Part shown: piece by piece, positions 16,827-27,600 of the stretch
Position numbering within the stretch: position 1 is the first letter of the stretch
Layout: each line of letters begins with the position of its first letter
Translations under genes and position numbers: made by a program
NCBI GenBank assembly: GCA_023416995.1
Contig: JAEZGI010000044.1
Coordinates: 6,433 to 70,432 of the forward strand
DNA: 64,000 nucleotides
Direction: 5' to 3'
DNA from: Bacteroidota bacterium
GTDB lineage: Bacteria > Bacteroidota > Bacteroidia > Chitinophagales > Chitinophagaceae
The notes under the pieces: generated by a model
What the model saw: the letters and a program-made list of their open reading frames with translations, nothing else
The model's database searches: none
What the model was told of the DNA's origin: nothing

Positions 16827-19800
16827 ATGCGATTGAATCTTATTCGCAAACGGCTATGCTATCCCTGTGGCCGTGCGAACAAAACACTGCTTGTTATGAA
16901 GCTAACGGCCATGATTATGCTGGTAACCTGTTTACAGGTTAGTGCAACAGGATCATCCCAGGAGATTTCGCTTTCGGTTCGCAACGCGTCGCTCACACGC
17001 GTTTTTGATCTTATCGAAAAGCAAACAGACTATGTTTTCTTTTTTGATTACTCATTGCTTGAAAAAAGCAAGAAAATCACTTTTAAGGCCACACGGACGC
17101 AGCTCCGCGAGGTACTTGATGCCTGTTTTCGTGATCAGCCACTAGGATACGATATTGTTGATAAAACCATTGTAATAAAAGAACGGGTCACCCGGGCGCA
17201 AACTGTTGCTCCTGAGCCCGAATTCGCGACTTATCGTGGTAAGGTGTTAAGTGAAGATGGAGAACCATTGTCAGGCGCTTCCGTAATTGTCAAAGGAACG
17301 GATAAAGGAACCCAAACTGATGCGGGTGGCAACTTCACTATCGACGCCAATCCCAATGATGTGTTAGTAGCATCATTTATCAGTCACCTGCCTAAAGAAA
17401 TTAAGCTGGGTTCAGATAACAGTTCACCGGTTGTGATTCGCCTCACCCGCGAAACGGAGAGTAGCAGCGAGGTTGTGGTGATCGCTTATGGACAGGTACG
17501 GAAAAAGGATCTTACCGGTTCTGTTTCACAGGTCAAATCAAAAGATATTACAGCTTATCCTTCCACCAACATTGTGCAGGCGTTAAACGGAAGAGCGACC
17601 GGTGTGCAGGTTTTACAAAACAATGGCACGCCGGGAAGTCCGGTCAGCGTACGTATTCGTGGGGTAAACTCTATACTTGGTGGTAATGAACCTCTTTATG
17701 TGGTTGACGGTTTCCCCTACAGTGGTAATCCAACCTTTCTTCAGAATGCAGATATAGAATCTGTAGAAATACTTAAAGACGCTTCATCAATCTCAATGTA
17801 CGGATCGAGAGGTGCCAATGGTGTTGTGATGATTACGACAAGAACCGGGAAAAAAGGCGATCGTTCAAATGTTAGTTTCGAAACTGGTTATTCTATCCAG
17901 TCTGTTACAAAAAAGATGAAACTGCTTACGCCGATCCAATATGCAGAATTGTATAATGAACAGGCGAAAAATGATAGACTTACGCCATACTTCACACCAG
18001 AAAAACTGGACTCAATACGTAGTGGTCCGGCTACTGACTGGCAGGACCTTGTGCTGAGAAACGCACCTATGTCTAATACAAGTCTCACGGTTAGTGGTGG
18101 CAATGAAAAAACGCGCTTCGCGATCTCTGCAGGTGCATTCCTCCAGGATGGGATCGTTCGGAACACCGATTTCAAAAGATTCTCATTACGTGGAAACGTC
18201 AATCATGATATCAGCAAGATTTTCAATGTTGCATTTAATACAACGCTGACCCGTATTACAAGACAACTGCAGGGTTCTCAACTTGGAAACCGCGGCAGTG
18301 ATGTGTTTGCAGCCATGCTTATGGCACCGCCTACGCTTTCTCCATACCTTGAAGATGGTTCGTATCGTCGTTTGAACACTGCTTACCCGTTTATTTCAAA
18401 TGCTATTATCAACCCGCTGGTAAACATCAATGAAGTTGATGACAGGATAAAAGCTGACAGGGTGCTTTCGAATCTTGGATTTACGTTGAAACCGCTGGAT
18501 GGATTAGCTATACGTATTTCCGGGGGCATAGAAAGCTCTAACGACAGGACAGATACCTATAGAAGTATTGAACCATCAACTAACTCAGTGGGGGTTGCTT
18601 ATATAGGAACCTCTCAGTTGACGAACCTGTTGAATGAGAATATTGCTACTTACAATAAGGTATTTAATGAAAAGCACAGTCTTGGCGTAACTGCTGGTTT
18701 TGCTTACCAGGAGTCAACTTCCACTGCAGTAAGCGCCAGCGGCACAGGTTTTCTGAGTGACGTGACCGGTACAGGTAACATCGGTTCCGCTACCACACCG
18801 GGTATACCTGGCTCAGGTTATAGTAAAGATGCACTGGCATCCATCATTTCACGTATCAATTATGGTTTTGATGACAAATACCTGTTCACTGTCAGCTTCC
18901 GGAGAGATGGCTCTTCACGCTATTCCGCAGGAAACAAATGGGAGAACTTTCCTTCTGCAGCAGTGGCATGGCGCGCATCCAAAGAAAACTTCCTCGTTAA
19001 TTCAAGAACTATTTCCGATCTGAAGCTGAGGGCCAGTTATGGTAAAACCGGTAGCAACTCGCTAAGCCCATACCAGACACTCAACCAGCTTACCAGTTTT
19101 AATACCATATTCGGAGATGCATTGACCATTGCTTACGCGCCCGGAAGTACGCTTCCCGGAAATCTGAAATGGGAAACAACAAATCAATTGGATATTGGTG
19201 TAGATGTGGGATTGTTTAACGACCGTCTTCGTTTTACAGCAGACTACTATATCAAAAAAACCAGCAATCTCCTGAACCGCGTACAATTACCGACATCAAC
19301 AGGTTATACCACAACTGTTCAGAATGTTGGTGAGATTGAAAACAAAGGATTTGAATTCGGGCTGGAAACTGATGTGTACAGAAGTAAAGATCTTAGCTGG
19401 AACATCGGTGCCAATATTTCTTTCAACAGAAATAAAGTGCTCAAGTTGTATAACAACCAGGATATTTTCGGAGAAGCCATTTATACGGGATCATTAACGG
19501 ATTATGTAAACCTGTTGCGTCCGGGTCAACCAATCGGTATTTTTCATGGTTATGTAGAAACGGGATATACTGCAAACGGTAACATACAATATCTGGATAA
19601 AAACGGAGATGGAGCATTGACTGTATTGGATAAAGATTATATAGGTGATCCAAACCCTGATTTTATCTATGGTTTCAACTCTGTTACCCGGTACAAAGGA
19701 TTCGAGTTTACTTTATTTATCCAGGGTTCTCAGGGTAATAATATATTCAACCTGAACCAGGCTTCCACACTGGATCTGGGTATGGGCCTTAACCAGCCAC

Positions 19801-20153
19801 AGGATATTTTTGACAACCATTGGACCTCAACAAAAACTGATGCAAAGTATCCGAGGATTTCAAATGCCCTAAATGGTAATATCAGTACAAGATTTGTTGA
19901 AGACGGGTCCTACCTGCGTTTCAAAAACATACAGCTTGCCTACAATCTGCCTGCGGCTAAATGGAACCTCAATTGGTTAAAATCTGCCCAATTGTATGTA
20001 AGCGGACAAAACCTGATCACTATCACAGGCTACTCATGGTACGATCCTGAAGTTAATGCGTATGGCTCGGCAAATTCAATCAGGCAGGGTATTGACTATT
20101 CTGTTTACCCAAACAGTAAGGCAGTGACATTTGGAATCCGTTGCGGATTCTGA
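16827..20153 (+). CDS. SusC-like receptor with STN signalling domain (SusC2)
   Basis: 1108 residues from the ATG at 16827; a GTG at 16794 is in frame but lies inside the leader stem-loop. After a long signal peptide (to ..QVSATGSSQ) comes an STN domain (about 36-110: ISLSVRNASLTRVFDLIEKQ, YDIVDKTIVIKE), a CarboxypepD_reg-like domain (YRGKVLSEDGEPLSGASVIV), the box SEVVVIAYGQVRKK, plug with PLYVVDGFPYSGN and SISMYGSRGANGVVMITT, and the barrel ending in RCGF. STN receives no nutrient but signals to FecR1 when the receptor is occupied. Operon with SusD2, which starts 24 bp downstream. Substrate unknown. Confidence 0.94.
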   Translation: MRLNLIRKRLCYPCGRANKTLLVMKLTAMIMLVTCLQVSATGSSQEISLSVRNASLTRVFDLIEKQTDYVFFFDYSLLEKSKKITFKATRTQLREVLDACFRDQPLGYDIVDKTIVIKERVTRAQTVAPEPEFATYRGKVLSEDGEPLSGASVIVKGTDKGTQTDAGGNFTIDANPNDVLVASFISHLPKEIKLGSDNSSPVVIRLTRETESSSEVVVIAYGQVRKKDLTGSVSQVKSKDITAYPSTNIVQALNGRATGVQVLQNNGTPGSPVSVRIRGVNSILGGNEPLYVVDGFPYSGNPTFLQNADIESVEILKDASSISMYGSRGANGVVMITTRTGKKGDRSNVSFETGYSIQSVTKKMKLLTPIQYAELYNEQAKNDRLTPYFTPEKLDSIRSGPATDWQDLVLRNAPMSNTSLTVSGGNEKTRFAISAGAFLQDGIVRNTDFKRFSLRGNVNHDISKIFNVAFNTTLTRITRQLQGSQLGNRGSDVFAAMLMAPPTLSPYLEDGSYRRLNTAYPFISNAIINPLVNINEVDDRIKADRVLSNLGFTLKPLDGLAIRISGGIESSNDRTDTYRSIEPSTNSVGVAYIGTSQLTNLLNENIATYNKVFNEKHSLGVTAGFAYQESTSTAVSASGTGFLSDVTGTGNIGSATTPGIPGSGYSKDALASIISRINYGFDDKYLFTVSFRRDGSSRYSAGNKWENFPSAAVAWRASKENFLVNSRTISDLKLRASYGKTGSNSLSPYQTLNQLTSFNTIFGDALTIAYAPGSTLPGNLKWETTNQLDIGVDVGLFNDRLRFTADYYIKKTSNLLNRVQLPTSTGYTTTVQNVGEIENKGFEFGLETDVYRSKDLSWNIGANISFNRNKVLKLYNNQDIFGEAIYTGSLTDYVNLLRPGQPIGIFHGYVETGYTANGNIQYLDKNGDGALTVLDKDYIGDPNPDFIYGFNSVTRYKGFEFTLFIQGSQGNNIFNLNQASTLDLGMGLNQPQDIFDNHWTSTKTDAKYPRISNALNGNISTRFVEDGSYLRFKNIQLAYNLPAAKWNLNWLKSAQLYVSGQNLITITGYSWYDPEVNAYGSANSIRQGIDYSVYPNSKAVTFGIRCGF

Positions 20154-20177
20154 TTTTAAACTCTTTAATCGCTTAGT

Positions 20178-21626
20178 ATGAAATTTATTTGCTTAATTAT
20201 ATTAGCCGCGATCGTTTTCACTTCCTGTAAAAAACAATTGGAAGAAAAACCAAAATCAATCGCTGCAGAAGTTTTTTATAACACCAATGCGGAAGTGGAA
20301 TCGGGTTTAAATTCTATTTATGAACCGATTCGTGGCGTTGGCAACATAGGGGCATTATACCCGGCCCAATTGGAAATTTATACTGAATATTTTTACGGCA
20401 GGGGTAGTCATGCGCCTTTGAATACCTATACAGGGCTTGATAATCCAAACATTGCTCGTATCGCCGGTTTCTGGACTACTTTTTATCGTGCGATCAGGAA
20501 CGCAAACATTGTGATTTCACGTCTGCCAGAGGCGGCCGCGGTAACACCTGATGCACAGAAACGTTATATGGCAGAAGCAAAATATTTGCGCGCTCTTTGG
20601 TATTTCCACCTGGTAAGAAGCTGGGCGGGGGTGCCATTACGCACCGAACTGAAATTTGATTCAATCAATGTAAAACGCAGTACTCAACAGCAGGTATACG
20701 ATTTCATTGTATCTGACTTAACAGTAGCAGTTGCTGATTTACCGGAAACACCCAGGTTGATTGGAGCCCCATCAAAATGGTCAGCGAAAACCTTGCTGAC
20801 TGATGTTTATATGCATCTTGATAAATACCAGGAAGCAAAACAGGAAGCTCAGGACGTAATCGCGTCGAACAGGTTCAGTCTTGTAGCTGTTGCCACTGCT
20901 GACGATTTTGAAAAAGTTTTCGGCCCTGAAGTAAACAACTCCACCGAGGAGATCTTTTATATCAAATATTCAAACAAGATCAGCGGGCAGGGAAACCAGT
21001 ATCCTGGTTATACGCATTATCCCAATTCAGGTTATTACCCGCCCGGTGGTTTTTATACCCTTTACAGTGATTCAGAAAATAATAAGTTCTTAAAAAACTG
21101 GGATAAAAATGATCTGCGTTATGCGTTCAATTGGTACACGCAGACATTTGGACTTGGACCTACTACCATTCTGAACAAAAAGTTCAGCGATAAGACCGCG
21201 ACCATGGCCGCTGGTAATGATTTCCCTTTGTACCGTTATGCTGACCTGCTGTTATTTTACGCAGAATGTGATGCAAGAGTAGCGGGAAATGTAACAACCG
21301 ATGCACTTGAAAAACTGAACATGGTGCGTCGCCGGGCATATGGTAAACCGCCTGCTACTCCAGATCTGGCATTCGATCTTCCGATAACCGATTTTGCAAA
21401 CCTCGATGCATTTATAGCACGTTTGGTTACTGAGCGCGCTTATGAAAATATGAACGAAGCAAAACACTGGTTTGATTTGAAAAGACTTGGTATCGTTAAA
21501 CAAACCATCCTTCAGCAAAAAGGAATTACAGTAGAGGATAAACATTTGCTGTGGCCCATTCCGACAGATGAATATAACTATAACCTGGCGATCAATCCTG
21601 CTACGGATCAGAACCCGGGTTACTAA
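20178..21626 (+). CDS. SusD/RagB-like lipoprotein (SusD2)
   Basis: 482 residues with a lipoprotein signal MKFICLIILAAIVFTSC (Cys17). SusD signatures are AEAKYLRALWYFHLVRSWAG (about 133-152), YRYADLLLFYAECDARVAGN and the C-terminal HLLWPIPTDEY...QNPGY. It captures substrate on the cell surface for SusC2. It is followed by a strong intrinsic terminator at 21651-21686, which probably ends or thins the transcript before the FAD oxidoreductase. Confidence 0.93.
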   Translation: MKFICLIILAAIVFTSCKKQLEEKPKSIAAEVFYNTNAEVESGLNSIYEPIRGVGNIGALYPAQLEIYTEYFYGRGSHAPLNTYTGLDNPNIARIAGFWTTFYRAIRNANIVISRLPEAAAVTPDAQKRYMAEAKYLRALWYFHLVRSWAGVPLRTELKFDSINVKRSTQQQVYDFIVSDLTVAVADLPETPRLIGAPSKWSAKTLLTDVYMHLDKYQEAKQEAQDVIASNRFSLVAVATADDFEKVFGPEVNNSTEEIFYIKYSNKISGQGNQYPGYTHYPNSGYYPPGGFYTLYSDSENNKFLKNWDKNDLRYAFNWYTQTFGLGPTTILNKKFSDKTATMAAGNDFPLYRYADLLLFYAECDARVAGNVTTDALEKLNMVRRRAYGKPPATPDLAFDLPITDFANLDAFIARLVTERAYENMNEAKHWFDLKRLGIVKQTILQQKGITVEDKHLLWPIPTDEYNYNLAINPATDQNPGY

Positions 21627-21650
21627 TACATCGCCTATTACATTTTGTTT

Positions 21651-21698
21651 ATAACCAGGCAGGTCGTTCGGGAACGGCCTGGTTATCATCTTTTCAAT
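21651..21698 (+). terminator. Intrinsic terminator after SusD2
   Basis: ATAACCAGGC (21651-21660) and GCCTGGTTAT (21677-21686) form a perfect 10-bp stem, extended inside by CGTTC/GAACG, and are followed by a T-rich stretch (catcttttcaatttt). It lies 24 bp after the SusD2 stop. Confidence 0.8.
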
Positions 21699-21721
21699 TT
21701 TAATTTTTTCAATTTCGACTC

Positions 21722-23713
21722 ATGATGATTAAAAAGTTTGCGATTGTTTTGTTACTGGCGATCCCGGTATTCATAGCTGCATGCAGCGAGAGATCCGCGG
21801 CTGATGAAGTGGATATCTGTATCTATGGAGGTAGTTCTGCAGGCGTTATTGCTGCCTATACTGCTGCAAAAATGAATAAGAAAGTGATACTGATCGAACC
21901 TGGGCGCAGGTTAGGTGGGTTAACCAGTGGCGGTCTTGGTTATACCGATATTGGAAATAAGTATGCGATATCCGGCTTATCGCTTGACTTTTATCGTCGT
22001 GTGGGCAAACATTACGGAAAACTTGAGCAATGGATTTTCGAACCCCATGTGGCCGAAAATATCTTCAAAGAATACCTGTCATCGACTGATGTGCAGGTGA
22101 TTTATGAACACGAGTTGCAATCCGTTGAAAAAAACGATGGAGCGATCACATCCATTACAGTTGCTTCTTCTGGTGCAACAAAAACCGTGAAAGCAAAGAT
22201 TTTTATGGATTGCACCTATGAAGGCGATCTTATGGCCAAAGCGGGTGTCACTTTTACAGTTGGACGTGAAGACAATAAACAATATAATGAAACTTATAAT
22301 GGCGTTCAGTTAATGGATCGTCACCAGTTTCCAGATGGCATTGACCCTTACAAAATCAAAGGCGATAAATCCAGCGGTTTGCTATGGGGTATCAGCGATG
22401 CGGCGCTGGATTCAAACGGTACGGGGGATAAAAAGGTGCAGGCATATAACTTCAGGATCTGTTTAACGGAAGATTCTGCCAACAGAATAGCCATCACCAA
22501 ACCAGATAATTATGATCCGGCCCGTTATGAATTGTTATTACGCTATCTCGAAAAAAAGGTTCCGGGTGATCTTTGGGGTTTTTTGAAGTTCGACCGTATG
22601 CCTAATCATAAAACTGATATTAATAACAATGGTCCCATATCAACTGATATGATTGGAATGAACTATGATTATCCGGAAGCTGATTATGCTACAAGGAGAA
22701 AGATTCAAAAAGAGCATGAAGATTATACAAAGGGATTATTATACTTCATTGGTCACGACGAAAGGATGCCAAAACATTTGCGGGAGCAGATGTTGAAATG
22801 GGGTTATCCAAAAGATGAATACACTGAGAACGGAAACTGGACACCGCAGATGTATGTGCGTGAGGCCAGGCGAATGGTTGGACAATATGTTATGACCCAG
22901 GCAAACTGCGAGGGGCGTGAGGTGGCAACCAATGCTGTCGGTATGGCCGCCTATACGATGGATTCACATAATTGCCAGCGCATAGTAGTAAACGGAATGG
23001 TGAAAAATGAAGGGAACGTTGAGATTGGTGGATTCGGTCCTTATCCCATTGCTTATGGTTCAATTATTCCTAAGGAAACTGAATGCAGCAACCTGTTCGT
23101 TCCGATCTGTTTGTCTGCGAGTCACATCGCCTATGGTTCTATAAGGATGGAACCAGTATTCATGGTGCTGGCTCAGTCTGCAGCAGTTGCCGCGGTACAG
23201 GCAATTGATGGTAAAACAAGCGTTCAGAAAGTTGATGTCGCGAAGGTTCAGCAGATTCTCAAATCCGATCCGTTAGCTGATGGCAGCGTGCCCCAGGTTT
23301 TGGTTGATAATGACGACAGTGCTTCCGTTGATGTGATGGGTAACTGGACGCAAAAAGCAAGAGTCGGCTTTGGCCCTTCTGCATTGATTGCGGATAAAGG
23401 AGTGTCAAATGCTACGGTTAAATTCAAACCAACCATTAGTAAGGATGGCGACTACCAGGTGTATGCCTACTTTATGCCAAAGTATGCCGGTATTTCTTCC
23501 ACGATAACCGTGGTGGTTTCTGACGGTAGCAAAGACACCGAGGTTCCGGTTAGTCTTGCAGCCCTCGAAGCCCAGGGACAAACATCCGGTGAGTGGATTG
23601 ACCTTGGTAAATTCAAACTTAATGCGGCTGATAAACCTTCAGTAGCAATTACAACAAGGGGAGCCAGTGGGGTTGTGGTTGCCGATGCGGTTTTGTTCCG
23701 ACCGTTATTTTAA
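21722..23713 (+). CDS. Lipoprotein FAD-dependent oxidoreductase with golvesin-like C-terminal domain
   Basis: 663 residues. The start is ATGATG at 21722, and the signal ends in a lipobox (VFIAACSE, Cys21), so the enzyme is exported and membrane-anchored. Residues ~30-510 form a FAD-dependent oxidoreductase of the FAD_oxidored type: DICIYGGSSAGVIAAYTAAK, IEPGRRLGGLTSGGLGYTDI, MDCTYEGDLMAKAGV and ASHIAYGSIRMEPVFM. The last ~130 residues (VDNDDSASVDVMGNWTQKAR ... VVVADAVLFRPLF) match the golvesin/xanthan-lyase-tail beta-sandwich, probably a carbohydrate-binding module. Location after a SusCD pair points to oxidation of a captured sugar or glycoside. A terminator precedes it and another follows. 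Confidence 0.88.
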   Translation: MMIKKFAIVLLLAIPVFIAACSERSAADEVDICIYGGSSAGVIAAYTAAKMNKKVILIEPGRRLGGLTSGGLGYTDIGNKYAISGLSLDFYRRVGKHYGKLEQWIFEPHVAENIFKEYLSSTDVQVIYEHELQSVEKNDGAITSITVASSGATKTVKAKIFMDCTYEGDLMAKAGVTFTVGREDNKQYNETYNGVQLMDRHQFPDGIDPYKIKGDKSSGLLWGISDAALDSNGTGDKKVQAYNFRICLTEDSANRIAITKPDNYDPARYELLLRYLEKKVPGDLWGFLKFDRMPNHKTDINNNGPISTDMIGMNYDYPEADYATRRKIQKEHEDYTKGLLYFIGHDERMPKHLREQMLKWGYPKDEYTENGNWTPQMYVREARRMVGQYVMTQANCEGREVATNAVGMAAYTMDSHNCQRIVVNGMVKNEGNVEIGGFGPYPIAYGSIIPKETECSNLFVPICLSASHIAYGSIRMEPVFMVLAQSAAVAAVQAIDGKTSVQKVDVAKVQQILKSDPLADGSVPQVLVDNDDSASVDVMGNWTQKARVGFGPSALIADKGVSNATVKFKPTISKDGDYQVYAYFMPKYAGISSTITVVVSDGSKDTEVPVSLAALEAQGQTSGEWIDLGKFKLNAADKPSVAITTRGASGVVVADAVLFRPLF

Positions 23714-23732
23714 TATATAGTATTATCTGGAT

Positions 23733-23779
23733 CTCCCTGCTAACACCGGCGCAAGCCTTCCGTTAGCAGGGAGTTTTAT
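23733..23779 (+). terminator. Intrinsic terminator after the FAD oxidoreductase
   Basis: CTCCCTGCTAAC (23733-23744) pairs perfectly over 12 bp with GTTAGCAGGGAG (23762-23773), followed by TTTTATT. It ends the region-4 transcripts. Confidence 0.85.
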
Positions 23780-23828
23780 TTAATAGAAAGTGTAGCTAAT
23801 ATAGTTATAGCTCCCGGCCATTTAATTA

Positions 23829-24191
23829 TTAAGCCTGACGGTTTTTACCAATAAATCCAAGGTGCGTGTGATGGAACCCATCAGCGTATTTCAATCCATA
23901 ACCGAATACCCGGTCAAAACAGGAATGAGCAAAAAGAATGACACCCGCAAGTAGCAGTAGTTCATTGTTTGTATACGAACCGAAGAGGTAAACAAGGACC
24001 CCCAGGGCCTTATGGTGAAAGATATTATAGACTATGGCCCCTGCCTTGTTTCCTGCAACATAACCAAGCATACTTATATCGGGGGCAAGTAACAGCGCCG
24101 GGAACCACCACCATTCGAATGATAGTTGTGAAAAAGCGTATATGGCACCTAGAAAAAGGACCAATTCTTCAAATGCGATAATTTTCTTCAT
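23829..24191 (-). CDS. DUF4260 family small membrane protein
   Basis: 120 residues with three to four hydrophobic segments (IAFEELVLFLGAIYAFSQL, WWWFPALLLAPDISMLGYVA, LLLLAGVILFAHSCFDRVFG). The C-terminal motif GLKYADGFHHTHLGFIGK is characteristic of the DUF4260 family. Function unknown. It stands alone between the terminator of region 4 and the regulated leader of SusC3, and is transcribed divergently from SusC3. Confidence 0.82.
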   Translation of the reverse strand: MKKIIAFEELVLFLGAIYAFSQLSFEWWWFPALLLAPDISMLGYVAGNKAGAIVYNIFHHKALGVLVYLFGSYTNNELLLLAGVILFAHSCFDRVFGYGLKYADGFHHTHLGFIGKNRQA

Positions 24192-24277
24192 TTAGGGGTT
24201 TTCCGCAAAAATAGTGGCCACCGCAACACCGGTCCGAAATTTTAATCGTGGGCTTAAGGGTATACTGTTAAAAACTT

Positions 24278-24293
24278 CTAAAAATATTTTTAG
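24278..24293. repeat. 16-bp perfect palindrome CTAAAAATATTTTTAG
   Basis: An exact AT-rich palindrome 9 bp upstream of the LacI-type operator. It may be a second regulator site or a bent upstream promoter element. Confidence 0.4.
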
Positions 24294-24302
24294 TAAAAAA
24301 GA

Positions 24303-24316
24303 TGCAATCGATTGCA
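24303..24316. promoter_or_regulatory. LacI-family operator upstream of SusC3
   Basis: TGCAATCGATTGCA is a perfect 14-bp palindrome with the central CG that LacI/GalR proteins require. The same sequence with one change occurs over the GH51 promoter (34614-34629). The shared block continues as CAAAAAT on the promoter side in both places. The likely binder is the LacI regulator at 34666-35703. Confidence 0.7.
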
Positions 24317-24627
24317 AAAATACTTAAGTTGTACTGCCATTTAGATTAATTGCATATGAAAAGACTTCTATCCCCGAGGATGATTGGGTGGAATTTTCCG
24401 GTAAGAGTAATCAGCCCGGTTAGTTCAGCATCCGTTGTAACCCTCTATGGATACGGATTTCAGACAGGTTTCCCGTTTACATTAATCAGTACTTTTTCGG
24501 CTATTCCTTTACGTTACCCAGGCGATATTCCGCAGCAGCCTGGTCTTTTCTCGCCTTGACATTTCTAGCAAACTTCAAAATATTCAATCGAGTGAAAGTC
24601 ATTACCAAACTTGCTCTATTATTTTCC

Positions 24628-24643
24628 AAAACCAAACGGTTTT
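24628..24643 (+). promoter_or_regulatory. Leader stem-loop 21 nt before the SusC3 start
   Basis: AAAACC-AAAC-GGTTTT forms a 6-bp stem with a 4-nt loop. The right arm also belongs to the palindrome GGTTTTAAAACC (24638-24649). The position parallels the hairpins before SusC2, SusC4 and SusC5. Confidence 0.4.
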
Positions 24644-24664
24644 AAAACCACCAATACTTAAAAT

Positions 24665-27600
24665 ATGCAACATTACCAAAGCTGCAGATTGCCAGCAGTA
24701 ACCAGGCTGCTTAATGTAACCAAACTACTCACGTTAATGCTTTTTGCCTGTGTGTTTGCTGCACAGGCGGCTCCCGGGAAGGATGGTGCTGACGCCATCG
24801 CCCGTACAATTACAGGAACGGTTACGTCCTCTACCGGTGAGCCACTGGCAGGAGTTTCGGTCCAGGTTCCCGGTACACTGTCTGCCACTACTACCGACGA
24901 ACAGGGCCAGTTTTCAATCGTTGTAGAAGACAACGCCACTGTGCTCAGATTTACTTTTGTGGGTATGGCCAACCAGGATGTAGATATCGTTGGCAAAACC
25001 ACGGTTAATGTAACCATGTCGGCCGCGAACAGCACACTCGACGACGTAATCGTAGTTGGTTACGGTACCCAACGGAGAGCGCTTGTAACCGGTGCTGTTT
25101 CCAGCGTTAACGGCAAGGTATTAAATGAATTACCCGCGTTGTCGGTTTCACAGGCTTTACAGGGCCGTGCACCTGGTATTCAGGTAACTAATAATGGTAG
25201 CCCTGGTACGGAGCCGATCGTAAGGATCCGTGGTATCAGTTCAATCAGTTTTGCTTCTGACCCTCTTTATGTGGTTGATGGATTCCCTACGGGAGATCTC
25301 GCAACCATTGATACCAGGGATATCGAATCTGTTGATGTATTAAAAGATGCATCTGCTGCTGCTATTTATGGTTCACGCGCATCAAGTGGTGTGATCATGG
25401 TCACTACCAAGAAAGGCAGACGTGATGGAAAACTGGCAGTGAACCTCGACTCTTATGTGGGTTTCCAGACAGTAACCTCCCGTCTTGATCTCATGAACAC
25501 TGAGCAGTTTATGAAATATGCCGTTGCTTACCGTGGCAGCCAGATTCCAAGGCTTTCAGATCCGCTGATTAATGAGCCCGTCTATCCCGGTGCTACTCAA
25601 ACGTACGGTCAAACAAATACCGACTGGCAGGATGCTTATTTCAGGACCGGTTATATGACGCAACACAATCTTGGTCTTAGCGGAGGTAATGAAGTTTCAA
25701 GATTTTATGCTTCTGCCGGATTTACTGACCAGGAAGGTACTTCGCCGGCTGTGGGATACCGCCGGTACAACTTCCGGATCAATTCAGATCATATCCTGAG
25801 CAAAGTGTTCACGTTCGGTCAAAACCTATATGTGGCACATGGCGACCAGGCTTATGATAACAATGAAACTCAATCGCGGACCAACATTGTGAATGTGATC
25901 AAAATGATGCCGCATATTCCGGTATATGATCCTACTTCAAACGGAGGTTATCGTGGTGTTGATGCACCAAGAGATGGGGGAGACCCTACCAACCCGGTTG
26001 AAGATGCAGAATTAAAAAATCGCGGAAACCGAAGAAGAGTGAAAGTATTTGGTACCGCTTATCTTGACATCAATTTCGCATCATGGCTGAAATTCCGTTC
26101 AACATTTGGTGTGGATTATGCGAATAGTCTTGATTACCGCTTCTCGCCAATTTTCAGTAATAATGGTACCGTTGCCGGTTCAAGTGCTACACTTGCCACC
26201 ATCACCAATAACCGGAATATTTCAACTGTGATGTTGTACACGCAACAGCTCACTTTTGAGAAAACTTTTGGTGAGCATCACATAAATGCAATTGCTGTTT
26301 ACGAACAACAGAACCAGAATACAAAGGCGGAAAATGCAAACGGCCGCCAGGCATCAAACGAGTTACGCACTTTGAACAACGCGATGAACCCGTTTGTACA
26401 AACGCTTGTGGGTGAAAACGCATTGATCTCTTACCTGGGTCGTGTGAACTACGATTTCAAGAATAAATACATTCTTAGTGTTGCGATGCGTCGTGATGGA
26501 CTTTCTGTTTGGGCGCCTGGTAAAAAATGGGCCTCGTTCCCTTCAGGTTCCATCGGCTGGAGAATAGATCAGGAAGAGTTCATGCAGAATCAAAAGACCA
26601 TTTCCGAAATGAAATTACGTGCCGGTTATGGTGTTACTGGTCTGAATGGTGCGATCCTTGGAAATACCCCCTGGTTGGTTAGCGTAGCGGCAAACAGTGC
26701 TTATTATCCATTTAATAATGTACAAACTGCTGGTGCAACGTCTTCAATCCCCGGACTTGGAAACCAGGATCTGGAGTGGGAAAAAACCAAACAGGTAAAT
26801 ATTGGCCTCGACCTCGGCTTGTTAAATAATAAGATCACTTTGTCAGCAGAGTATTACAATCGTAAAACTGATAACCTGATCCTTAGCGTGCCGTTGCCGC
26901 CATCATTCGGGTTCATTAACACAACCGTTAACCAGAACGTGGGTGCTATGACCAACTCAGGTCTGGAATTCCAACTGGGTTATAATCAAAGACAAGGTGA
27001 TTTCAAATGGAACGCATCTGCAAACCTGAGTTTTGTAACGAATGAAGTTACCAGGCTCGCTGAAGGGGTTACAAATATTGAAGCGGGTGCTGACAATGAT
27101 TTTGGTGCATCTGCCATTACCAATACCCGCGTCGGTGAGGCTATTCAATCATTCTTTGGTTGGGAAGTGGAAGGCATCTTCCAGAGTGCTGCAGAAGTAG
27201 CTGCTCATGCTACTCAAACCGCCGGTACCGCTGCGGGTGATCTGAAATTCAGGGACCAGGATAAAAACGGTGTTATAGATGTGAATGATCGTGTGTTTCT
27301 TGGAAGCTTTATCCCTAAAATGAGTTATGGTGTTAACCTCGGTGCGAGCTACCACAACTTTGATCTGTCATTGTTTTTCCAGGGAGTCCAAGGCAATAAA
27401 ATCTATAACGCAACACGTGTTGTAACTGAAGGTATGGTTCGTTTTTTTAATGCAGGCACCCAGGTGTTGAATGCATGGACACCAACCAACACCAACACTG
27501 ATATACCAAGAGCCATTTCTTCTGATCCAAACCAGAATTCAAGACCTTCTACAAGGTTCCTTGAAGATGGCTCTTACCTGCGGTTAAAGAATGTTATGCT

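Larger units (their letters stand above)
24192..24664 (+). other. Regulatory region and long leader of SusC3
   Basis: 473 bp without a convincing gene. It holds a 16-bp palindrome (24278-24293), a LacI-type operator (24303-24316), a promoter-like -7 box TTAAGTTG at 24324-24331 aligned as in the GH51 promoter, a hairpin followed by a pyrimidine run (24518-24543, then TCTTTTCT), and a last hairpin at 24628-24643. If transcription starts just after the -7 box, the leader is about 325 nt long. Confidence 0.5.

Noticed and set aside
24356..24559. 67-codon ATG frame in the SusC3 leader
   Set aside because: No homology-like motif, Pro/Ser-rich low-information translation, no signal or domain; kept as leader sequence.
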